In this document: piece by piece, positions 6,327-11,104 of the stretch
Numbering within the stretch: position 1 is the first letter of the stretch
Layout: each line of letters begins with the position of its first letter
Notes under the pieces: generated by a model
What the model was told of the DNA's origin: nothing
What the model saw: the letters and a program-made list of their open reading frames with translations, nothing else
Database searches by the model: none
Position numbers and translations under genes: made by a program
Assembly: GCA_017398245.1 (NCBI GenBank)
Contig: JAFQGN010000047.1
Span: forward strand, 1-11,104
Length of the DNA: 11,104 nucleotides
DNA from: Clostridia bacterium
GTDB taxonomy: Bacteria; Bacillota_A; Clostridia; Christensenellales; Aristaeellaceae
Reading direction: 5' to 3'

Positions 6327-6719
6327 TTATCCCGAAATGCTCTCCTCGAAATCCTCCCGGAGCCTGCGCTTGTCCTCGTAATAATTCTCCGGGCGCTTGA
6401 GCACCTTTTGTATCTTCTTTTCCACATGCGCGGAAACGTCCATCTTCAGCACGTACATCAGCTGCAGGCCGTACATGACCACGTCCGCAAATTCCTCGGC
6501 GATCTTCTCGGCCCGTTCCGGATCCTGCCCGGCCCAGAGCTTTTCCACCTCTTCGGGCTCGAGCCACTGGAAATGCTCCAGCAGTTCCGACATTTCCACC
6601 GTCATGGCCATGGCCACGTGCTGCGGGTTCTGCTCGCCGTTGCGGCCCCAGTCCTTTTCGATACAGAGCTGCCGGATCGCATCCTTCAGCTGGCCGATGG
6701 TCGTTTCGCGGTCGTTCAT
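6327..6719 (-). CDS. MazG/DCTPP1-like nucleotide pyrophosphohydrolase
   Basis: 130 residues from the chosen ATG. All-alpha NTP-pyrophosphatase of the RS21-C6/DCTPP1 type: EMSELLEHFQW (42-52) supplies the first ExxE metal site (E42, E45), and EEFADVVMYGLQL (75-87) supplies the second, ExxD (E76, D79). Residues 105-117 carry the family's basic K..RPENYYEDK tail. Such enzymes hydrolyse non-canonical or excess NTPs (often dCTP analogues) to NMP and pyrophosphate. I selected the ATG at 6717-6719 because AAGGGG sits 7 bases upstream. Two earlier in-frame ATGs (6749, 6737) lie very close to the predicted transcription start and have no ribosome binding site. It is the first gene of the operon, 30 bases ahead of the GuaA-like gene. 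Family sure; exact substrate unknown. Confidence 0.9.
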   Translation of the reverse strand: MNDRETTIGQLKDAIRQLCIEKDWGRNGEQNPQHVAMAMTVEMSELLEHFQWLEPEEVEKLWAGQDPERAEKIAEEFADVVMYGLQLMYVLKMDVSAHVEKKIQKVLKRPENYYEDKRRLREDFEESISG

Positions 6720-6753
6720 GTTCAGGCCCCTTTTCATACATGTATTCATTCCC

Positions 6754-6766
6754 GTATACAGTATAC
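6754..6766. promoter_or_regulatory. Perfect dyad over the mazG-like -10 box (possible operator)
   Basis: GTATAC-A-GTATAC is a perfect inverted repeat with a one-base centre. It covers the -10 box (6760-6765) and the predicted start site of the minus-strand operon, a position expected for a repressor site. The binding protein is unknown. Confidence 0.45.
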
Positions 6767-6788
6767 CACCGCTTCACAATCATTACAA
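6760..6788 (-). promoter_or_regulatory. Promoter of the mazG-like/guaA-like operon
   Basis: Read on the minus strand, TTGTAA (6783-6788) and TATACT (6760-6765) are 17 bases apart. The predicted start site near 6753 leaves a leader of about 34 bases to the ATG at 6719 with its AAGGGG. This supports choosing that ATG over the one at 6749. Confidence 0.68.
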
Positions 6789-6804
6789 CCACGGTGTTTT
6801 TCCG

Positions 6805-6865
6805 GCATCTTTCCAACATACTTTCGCCCAATTTCAAGATGCGGGGGCAGAATCAACAGCATCTT
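6805..6865. repeat. Three copies of the heptamer GCATCTT/AAGATGC between divergent promoters
   Basis: GCATCTT occurs at 6805-6811 and 6859-6865, and its complement AAGATGC at 6836-6842. The last two form a 7-bp inverted repeat with a 16-base spacer, ending 2 bases before the -35 of the fucU-like operon. The position suits a regulator controlling one or both divergent operons. Confidence 0.4.
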
Positions 6866-6867
6866 CG

Positions 6868-6896
6868 TTTACGGCGGGGCGCAAAACTGATACAAT
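6868..6896 (+). promoter_or_regulatory. Extended -10 promoter of the fucU-folC-rsmH operon
   Basis: TTTACG (6868-6873) and TACAAT (6891-6896) are 17 bases apart. TG at 6888-6889 gives an extended -10 of the form TGnTACAAT. The predicted start near 6903 leaves a leader of about 30 bases before the ATG at 6933, which has GGAGG at 6920-6924. Confidence 0.7.
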
Positions 6897-6932
6897 AGGA
6901 TACGTTAGATTTGATATACGGAGGCGCTGACC

Positions 6933-7358
6933 ATGCTGAAAGGAATTTCTCCCATCCTCTCCCCCGAACTGCTCAAGATCCTGATGGAAATGGGACACGG
7001 CGACGAGATCGTCATCGGCGACGGAAACTTCCCGGCGGCTTCGGTCGCGCAGAGGCTCGTGCGGCTGGACGGCCACGGCGTACCCGCCATTCTCGACGCC
7101 GTTCTGGCGCTGTTCCCGCTGGACACCTATGTGGAAGCGCCTGTGGGCCTGATGCAGGTCACCCCGGGCGACGATATCGTGCCCGAAATTTGGGACGAAT
7201 ACAGGGCCATCGTGAAAAAGCACGAGGGCGAAAAGAAGTTTGATCAGATCGAGCGCTTCGCGTTCTATGAGCGCGCGAAGAAGGCCTACGCCGTGGTTGC
7301 GACCGGCGAAACGGCCATTTATGCCAATATCATCCTCAAAAAGGGCGTCGTAAAATAA
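6933..7358 (+). CDS. fucU: RbsD/FucU-family sugar mutarotase, FucU (L-fucose mutarotase) type
   Basis: 141 residues, nearly the same length as E. coli FucU (140), and recognisably similar along the whole chain: MLKGISPILSPELL at the start, GHGDEIV with the catalytic-type His22, the GNFPAAS loop (31-37), LFPLDTYV (60-67), then FAFYERAKKAYAVV (109-122) and YANIILKKGV (130-139) at the end. FucU interconverts alpha and beta anomers of L-fucose (and some other sugars) so that the isomerase or kinase receives its preferred form; members form ring-shaped decamers. No other fucose genes are in view; it leads an operon with folC, only 35 bases downstream. Start: GGAGG is 8 bases before the ATG. Fucose versus another sugar as substrate is inferred from family similarity. 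Confidence 0.9.
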   Translation: MLKGISPILSPELLKILMEMGHGDEIVIGDGNFPAASVAQRLVRLDGHGVPAILDAVLALFPLDTYVEAPVGLMQVTPGDDIVPEIWDEYRAIVKKHEGEKKFDQIERFAFYERAKKAYAVVATGETAIYANIILKKGVVK

Positions 7359-7393
7359 CACACCGACCCGCCGAACAAGGGAGTAAAACAAAA

Positions 7394-8701
7394 ATGTTCT
7401 TCACCAAAGTCGAAGATGCAATCAACTGGATCCACGGCGATATGGGCCTGAGGCGCAAGGGCGAAAAGGACGGCTTGAACAACATGCGCGCGCTGCTGCG
7501 CCGCCTGGGAGATCCGCAGCTTTCCTTCAAAAAGCTGCATGTGGCCGGCACGAACGGCAAGGGCTCCACCTGCGCCTATCTGGAAAGCGCGCTGCGCGCC
7601 TGCGGCTACAAGACGGGCCTGTATACCTCGCCCTATCTTTGCCGCTACAACGAGCGCATCCGCGTGAACAACGTGTCCATTCCGGACGAGGCCATCTGCC
7701 GCCTCGCCTCGCGCGTGCGCGAAGAGGTGCTCGCCCTTGCCGGGGAAAATATCTTCTCCACCACCTTTGAGATCGGCACGGCCATCTGCTTTCTCTATTT
7801 TGCGGAAGAAAAGGTGGACGCGGCGGTCATCGAGGTGGGCCTTGGCGGAAGGTTCGACCCGACCAACGTGATCGTGCCCGAGGTGTGCGCTATCGCGGCC
7901 ATCGGGCTGGACCACACCGGCATTTTGGGCGATACGCTTGCCCAAATCGGCATGGAAAAGGCCGGGATCATCAAGCCCGGCGTGCCCTGCGCCCTCTATC
8001 CGGTAGAGGACGAGGCCCTGCCGCCCATCCTCGAGGCCGCCACTCGCAACGGTTCCGAGCTTTTGCAGACCCGTCTCATCCCTGTGCGCGTCCTCTCCGA
8101 GCACGCGCGCGGAGCCGAGTACGAAGCCGTTTTTCCCTCCTTCGGCCGCATGCGCCTGAAGCTCGGCCTCATCGGTCACCATCAGATCAGCAATTCCCGC
8201 CTGGCCGTGGCCGCACTCGCGCTGCTTAAAGAGCGCGGCTGGGATCTGCCCGCCGAAAATGTGGAGCGCGGCATCGAAGCCACCCGCTGGGCAGGCCGGC
8301 TGGAGTGGATCGGCGACAGATACCTGATCGACGGCGCGCACAACCCGCAGGGCGCGTCTTCCCTCGCCTCTTATGCGCGGCAGTATTTTTACGGTAAAAA
8401 GACCGTGCTCGTCACGGGCATGATGCACGATAAGCAGATCGACGAATGCGCGAGGATCCTCGCGCCCGTCTTCCGGGAAGTCGTGGCCACCCGGGTCGAT
8501 TACCCGCGCGCCGCGCTCACATCCGAACTGCGCGAAATCTACGAGCGCGAAGGCTGCATCTGCCACGAAGCGGCCGACATCCCCTCCGCCATCGAACTCG
8601 CCTCCCGCCTTGCCGGCGAGGACGGCGCGGTAGTCATCGCGGGCTCGCTGTATGTGGCGGGCGAGGCGCGCATCATCCTGACGGGAGGAGAACAGCTGTG
8701 A
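7394..8701 (+). CDS. folC: Bifunctional folylpolyglutamate synthase / dihydrofolate synthase
   Basis: 435 residues, the family's normal length. The Mur-ligase-like ATP-binding P-loop is GTNGKGST (52-59). Then come TSPYL with ERIRVN (78-92; most homologues have TSPHL), the FEIGTA segment, EVGLGGRFDPTN (147-158), IGLDHTGILGDT (170-181) and EKAGIIK (188-194), whose Lys189 is the position usually carbamylated to hold Mg. The middle domain ends with RWAGRLEW (298-305), and the C-terminal domain opens with DGAHNPQG (313-320), followed by GMMHDK. The enzyme adds glutamate to dihydropteroate and/or extends the glutamate tail of reduced folates, using ATP, in the cytoplasm. AAGGGAG (7377-7383) lies 10 bases before the ATG. 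It is cotranscribed with fucU, and its TGA overlaps the GTG of rsmH. Confidence 0.95.
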   Translation: MFFTKVEDAINWIHGDMGLRRKGEKDGLNNMRALLRRLGDPQLSFKKLHVAGTNGKGSTCAYLESALRACGYKTGLYTSPYLCRYNERIRVNNVSIPDEAICRLASRVREEVLALAGENIFSTTFEIGTAICFLYFAEEKVDAAVIEVGLGGRFDPTNVIVPEVCAIAAIGLDHTGILGDTLAQIGMEKAGIIKPGVPCALYPVEDEALPPILEAATRNGSELLQTRLIPVRVLSEHARGAEYEAVFPSFGRMRLKLGLIGHHQISNSRLAVAALALLKERGWDLPAENVERGIEATRWAGRLEWIGDRYLIDGAHNPQGASSLASYARQYFYGKKTVLVTGMMHDKQIDECARILAPVFREVVATRVDYPRAALTSELREIYEREGCICHEAADIPSAIELASRLAGEDGAVVIAGSLYVAGEARIILTGGEQL

Positions 8702-9648
8702 GCGGAGAATTTCACCATATTTCCGTTCTTCTGAACGAAAGCATCGAAGCGCTCGCCATCCGTCCCACCGGCGCCTATCTGGATTGCACCCTCGGCGGCG
8801 GCGGGCACTCTTCCGAAATTTTCAAGCGCCTTGCCGAGGGCGGTACGCTCGCCGGCATCGACCGGGACGACGAAGCCCTCGCCGCGGCGACTCCGCGCGT
8901 GCAGGCCTGCTGCGCGGGGGGCCGTTTCATGCCCATCAAGGGCAATTTTCACGATGCAAAGCTGCTGCTTGCCGAAAACGGGATCGAACAGCTCAACGGC
9001 GCGCTGATGGACCTTGGCGTTTCCTCGCACCAGTTTGACGACGCCAGCCGCGGCTTTTCCTACCGCGCCGACGCCCCGCTGGACATGCGCATGGACCAGA
9101 CTGCCGGGCAGACGGCTGCCGATATCGTGAACAGCTATTCCGAAAAGGACCTCACCCGCATCCTGTATGACTGGGCCGAGGAAAAATGGGCCGCGCGCAT
9201 CGCAAAATTTATCGTGGACGAGCGCAAGCAAGCTCCCATCGAGACCACCGGCCAGCTTGTCGAGCTCATCGACCGCGCCATCCCCAAAAAGGTGCGCGAA
9301 AAGGACGGCTCCCACCCCGCGCGCAAGACTTTTCAGGCCCTGCGCATCGAGGTGAACGACGAGCTGCGTCCGCTCGAGCAGGCGATTGAAGACATCGTCT
9401 CCATGCTCGCGCCGGGCGGCCGCATCGCCGTCATCGCCTTCCATTCTCTGGAAGATCGCATCGTCAAAAACACCTTCCGCACTCTGGCCGATCCCTGCAC
9501 CTGCCCGAAATCCTTCCCCGTGTGCGTATGCGGGAAGAAGCCGCAGGTGCGCATCATCACCAAAAAGCCCATCGTTTCCGGCGAGGAAGAGCTCGCCCTG
9601 AACCCCCGCGCCCGCAGCGCGACCCTGCGCGTGGCCGAGAAGATCTGA
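8698..9648 (+). CDS. rsmH: 16S rRNA (cytosine(1402)-N4)-methyltransferase RsmH
   Basis: 316 residues, typical for RsmH (MraW). It shows FHHISVLLNE at the start, the SAM-binding loop LDCTLGGGGHSSEI (28-41), a GIDRD strand end, MDLGVSSHQFD (104-114), the SRGFSY and PLDMRMD signature (117-133), HPARKTFQALRIEVNDEL (206-223), IAFHSLEDRIVK (246-257) and a Cys-rich C-terminal segment with PCTCP and VCVCGKKP. The enzyme methylates N4 of C1402 in 16S rRNA. The start is GTG at 8698-8700, overlapping the folC stop as GTGA, with GGGAGGAG about 7 bases upstream, so translation is coupled to folC. In most Bacillota rsmH follows mraZ and precedes ftsL; here it lies between folC and an RNA methyltransferase gene, which may mean a relocated or second copy. 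Confidence 0.95.
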   Translation: MSGEFHHISVLLNESIEALAIRPTGAYLDCTLGGGGHSSEIFKRLAEGGTLAGIDRDDEALAAATPRVQACCAGGRFMPIKGNFHDAKLLLAENGIEQLNGALMDLGVSSHQFDDASRGFSYRADAPLDMRMDQTAGQTAADIVNSYSEKDLTRILYDWAEEKWAARIAKFIVDERKQAPIETTGQLVELIDRAIPKKVREKDGSHPARKTFQALRIEVNDELRPLEQAIEDIVSMLAPGGRIAVIAFHSLEDRIVKNTFRTLADPCTCPKSFPVCVCGKKPQVRIITKKPIVSGEEELALNPRARSATLRVAEKI

Positions 9649-9685
9649 CCGCACGCCGCAAAACCCCATCGGAAAGGACGCAATT

Positions 9686-10477
9686 ATGCCTGAAACCGTT
9701 ACCAGCGCGCAGAACCCCTTCGCGCTGAGCCTGAAAAAACTGAACGAAAAGAAGCACCGCGAGGCCGAACGGCTTCTTCTGGCCGAAGGTCCGAAGCTGG
9801 TGGAAGAGGCGCTGAAGGAGGGCCTTGCGCCCGTGCGCGCGCTCGTTTCCGCCGACAGAGCCGAATCGCTCTCCGGACTGATCGATCAATTGGAAGAGCG
9901 CGGCGCGCAGGTGCGCCTTTGTCCGGAATCGCTGCTCAAATCCGTGGCCGACACGCGCACGCCGCAGGGCATCTGCGCCTCGTTCAGTTGGCCGCAGCCG
10001 CTCAAAAACGGCGCGGAGCCGCATCTTCTGGTCGCTCTGGACGGCGTGCAGGACCCGGGCAACGTGGGCGGCATCTGGCGCACGGCCGATGCAGCCGGTT
10101 TCGGCGGCGTGCTGTTTTCCGACGGCTGCGCCGATCCGACCTCGCCCAAGGTCGTGCGTTCGGCCATGGGCTCGGCGTTCCGCCTGCCCGCGCGCACCTG
10201 TGCCGATTTCGCCGCCGAGCTTAGTGCTTTGCGCGAAAACGGCTATCAGATCCTCGTGACGGCGCTGGACGGCGAAGATTTTTTCGTCGGCATGCCTGCG
10301 CCCGGAGAGAAAGCCGTGCTGGTCATCGGCTCGGAGGGCCACGGCATCCGCCCGGAGACCCGCGCCGCCGCGACCAAGGCCCTGCGCCTGCCCATGCGAG
10401 GAGGGGCCGAATCGCTCAATGCGAACGTCGCCGCCGGCATCATGCTCTATGCGCTCTCCTTCGGCCTCCGCCCGTGA
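9686..10477 (+). CDS. TrmH/SpoU-family RNA 2'-O-methyltransferase
   Basis: 263 residues. Residues 1-95 form the L30e-like substrate-binding domain typical of this family (SAQNPF at the start, LLLAEGPKLVEEAL, then RTPQGICA). The SPOUT catalytic domain follows with the three TrmH motifs: motif 1 DGVQDPGNVGGIWRTADAAG (119-138) with the key Asn126 and Arg132, motif 2 VLVIGSEGHGI (211-221), and motif 3 RLPMRGGAESLNANVAAGI (234-252), which form the knotted SAM site. It methylates a ribose in rRNA or tRNA; the exact nucleotide cannot be told. AAAGGA lies 6 bases before the ATG at 9686, and the gap to rsmH is 37 bases, so it is probably cotranscribed with it. A terminator hairpin follows at 10575-10608. 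Confidence 0.92.
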   Translation: MPETVTSAQNPFALSLKKLNEKKHREAERLLLAEGPKLVEEALKEGLAPVRALVSADRAESLSGLIDQLEERGAQVRLCPESLLKSVADTRTPQGICASFSWPQPLKNGAEPHLLVALDGVQDPGNVGGIWRTADAAGFGGVLFSDGCADPTSPKVVRSAMGSAFRLPARTCADFAAELSALRENGYQILVTALDGEDFFVGMPAPGEKAVLVIGSEGHGIRPETRAAATKALRLPMRGGAESLNANVAAGIMLYALSFGLRP

Positions 10478-10498
10478 GGGAGCGTCAAGGTAACGTCA

Positions 10499-10549
10499 GG
10501 GGCTCTGCCCCCGAACCCCCGCTTGGGGGAATGATTCCCCCAAGACCCC
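10499..10549 (+). repeat. Two-hairpin intergenic repeat, copy 1
   Basis: Hairpin 1 is GGGGC-TCT-GCCCC (10499-10511). Hairpin 2 is a perfect 11-bp dyad with arms CTTGGGGGAAT (10522-10532) and ATTCCCCCAAG (10534-10544), followed by ACCCC. It starts 22 bases after the TrmH-family stop. It shares its layout and the GGAATGATT-like apex with copy 2, but different stem bases. Confidence 0.7.
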
Positions 10550-10574
10550 TCGATTCGGGAAATACTTTATATGG

Positions 10575-10608
10575 AAGGCTGGCAGCACGTACCGTGCGGG
10601 TCAGCCTT
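10575..10608 (+). terminator. Terminator of the fucU-folC-rsmH-trmH operon
   Basis: Arms AAGGCTG (10575-10581) and CAGCCTT (10602-10608) enclose an inner stem, GCACG (10585-10589) with CGTGC (10593-10597). A T-rich tail, TCTTC, follows. Outside it, TTCGGGA (10554-10560) and TCCCGAA (10615-10621) add a further inverted pair. Confidence 0.6.
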
Positions 10609-10630
10609 TCTTCATCCCGAACGACGCGAA

Positions 10631-10683
10631 GACGCTGGGGCTGCTCGCTCCAGACCCCCGGCAAAGGGAATGATTTCCTTTGC
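10631..10683 (+). repeat. Two-hairpin intergenic repeat, copy 2
   Basis: Hairpin 1 is CTGGGGC-TGCTC-GCTCCAG (10635-10653) with one G-U pair. The linker ACCCCCG (10654-10660) leads to hairpin 2, GCAAAGG (10661-10667) with CCTTTGC (10677-10683). The first 37 bases match the reverse complement of copy 3 with only three differences. Confidence 0.75.
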
Positions 10684-10820
10684 AATTCTCAATCCAATGC
10701 TTTGTAACCTGCCATAAGAAAACAAGGGGTCGACAGCACTTCCCTTGCATACCGGTCTTTTCATTACACATAAAGAGGTTATCGTTCAACAGGATTTGCC
10801 CGCATCTTCTTAAACACAGC

Positions 10821-10855
10821 AAAAGGCCGGTCCGCAGTGCAACTGCAGCCGGCCT
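10821..10855 (-). terminator. Terminator after the amino-acid ABC transporter gene
   Basis: Arms AGGCCGG (10824-10830) and CCGGCCT (10849-10855) enclose an inner stem, GCAGT (10834-10838) with ACTGC (10842-10846). Read on the minus strand, the stem is followed by a T-run (10821-10824). It lies 124 bases past the stop of the minus-strand gene, with repeat copy 3 in between. Confidence 0.65.
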
Positions 10856-10899
10856 CATCATTTTCACAATAGAAATCATCGCTTCCCCAACAAGGGATT

Positions 10900-10952
10900 C
10901 CAAAGGGCTGAAAGTCCTTTGGCGAGGGTCTGGGGCGAGCAGCCCCAGCGTC
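10900..10952 (-). repeat. Two-hairpin intergenic repeat, copy 3 (inverted)
   Basis: Read on the minus strand: CTGGGGC-TGCTC-GCCCCAG (10930-10948), then the ACCCTCG linker, then CCAAAGG with CCTTTGG as hairpin 2 (10900-10922). Same length (53 bases) and order as copy 2, in the opposite orientation. Several differences from copy 2 keep the stems paired. Confidence 0.75.
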
Positions 10953-10978
10953 CCCTTCGGCGGAGCCCCTATCGTCCC

Positions 10979-11104
10979 TTACAACAGCTTGGAGAGGAAC
11001 TCCTGCGTGCGCTGGTTCTGCGGGTTCAAGAAGATCTGCTCGGGCGTGCCCTCTTCCTGAACGACGCCGTCGTCCATGAACAGCACCCTGTCGCCCACCT
11101 CGCG
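10979..11104 (-). CDS. Polar amino-acid ABC transporter ATP-binding protein, C-terminal end
   Basis: Only the last 41 codons and the TAA (10979-10981) are inside the window; the gene starts beyond base 11104. The visible end reads REVGDRVLFMDDGVVQEEG, then TPEQIFLNPQNQRTQEFLSK, then LL. This matches the C-terminus of GlnQ/HisP-type ATPases of polar amino-acid importers (A-R-x-V-A-D-R-x-x-F-M-x-x-G, then E-E-G-T-P, then N-P-x-x-x-R-T-x-x-F-L). The ATPase powers uptake of an amino acid through a membrane permease with a separate binding protein; the substrate cannot be told from this fragment. The Walker and signature motifs are outside the window. The terminator-like hairpin at 10821-10855 suggests this is the last gene of its operon. 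Confidence 0.88.
   Translation of the reverse strand, partial: REVGDRVLFMDDGVVQEEGTPEQIFLNPQNQRTQEFLSKLL

Larger units (their letters stand above)
10478..10978. other. 501-base intergenic region with hairpin repeats
   Basis: No convincing gene: both strands have short open frames, but none resembles a known protein or has a good ribosome binding site. The region holds three copies of a GC-rich two-hairpin repeat (10499-10549, 10631-10683, 10900-10952), a terminator for the plus-strand operon (10575-10608) and one for the minus-strand transporter operon (10821-10855). The piece from about 10684 to 10820 is more AT-rich than the flanks; I see nothing identifiable in it. Confidence 0.75.

Noticed and set aside
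4818..6890. A 690-codon open frame on the plus strand opposite the GuaA-like and MazG-like genes
   Set aside because: It runs antisense to two clear protein families, its translation is rich in His, Arg and Gln without any recognisable domain, and long antisense frames are expected in GC-rich coding DNA.
7319..8566. A 415-codon minus-strand open frame opposite folC
   Set aside because: It is antisense to an unambiguous FolC; its protein shows no family features.
10499..10952. CRISPR array or attachment sites made of the repeated units
   Set aside because: There are only three copies, in mixed orientation, with unequal spacing and diverged sequence; no Cas or integrase gene is nearby.
10631..10952. 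Miniature transposable element bounded by the inverted copies 2 and 3
   Set aside because: No target-site duplication could be seen outside the copies, and a terminator for the neighbouring gene lies between them; a pair of separate intergenic repeats explains it as well.
10601..11060. Open frames of about 100-126 codons on both strands in the repeat-rich intergenic region
   Set aside because: They are built largely from the repeat hairpins, one runs into the transporter gene in antisense, and neither has family features or a ribosome binding site.

Overview
The window is GC-rich bacterial DNA (roughly 60% by eye) with strong GGAGG-type ribosome binding sites. Its protein families (YitT membrane protein, XRE regulator with a membrane tail, short-leader Crp/Fnr regulator, polar amino-acid ABC ATPase) and GC-rich intergenic hairpin repeats resemble a Clostridia-class Bacillota genome, for example Oscillospirales or Christensenellales. 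I cannot name a species. No rRNA, tRNA, CRISPR, transposase or phage gene is visible.

Layout. Positions 1-3330 hold independent minus-strand units: the start of a YdcF-like DUF218 gene (1-345), an XRE regulator fused to a membrane region with an internal duplication (449-1429), a YitT-family membrane protein (1693-2559) and a Crp/Fnr-family regulator (2665-3330). From 6719 leftwards to 3485 runs a tight minus-strand operon: MazG/DCTPP1-like pyrophosphohydrolase, GuaA-like protein, VOC-fold protein, GNAT acetyltransferase and small P-loop kinase. It has a recognisable promoter (6760-6788) and ends at a hairpin with a T-run (3357-3392). Divergently, a plus-strand operon starts at an extended -10 promoter (6868-6896): L-fucose mutarotase-like FucU, FolC, RsmH and a SpoU/TrmH RNA methyltransferase. 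A 501-base non-coding stretch (10478-10978) carries three copies of a two-hairpin repeat and two terminator-like hairpins. The window ends with the last 41 codons of a minus-strand amino-acid ABC transporter ATPase.

The strongest observation is the GuaA-like protein (4839-6296). Its ATP-pyrophosphatase core is intact. Its glutaminase domain has lost the catalytic Cys (Gly at residue 76) and His (Tyr at 158). The acceptor side also lacks several blocks conserved in GMP synthases: the HHNVGGLP loop, the GDxRTY and MTADW motifs, and the Lys of the C-terminal KPP motif. It is either an ammonia-dependent, very divergent GMP synthase or a paralogue adapted to another substrate. It sits among a nucleotide pyrophosphohydrolase, a P-loop kinase, a GNAT and a VOC protein, so the five genes may form an accessory nucleotide- or small-molecule-modifying operon. 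That joint role is inference.

The plus-strand operon is largely housekeeping: folate polyglutamylation, 16S rRNA methylation and another RNA methylation. Its rsmH is not followed by cell-division genes.
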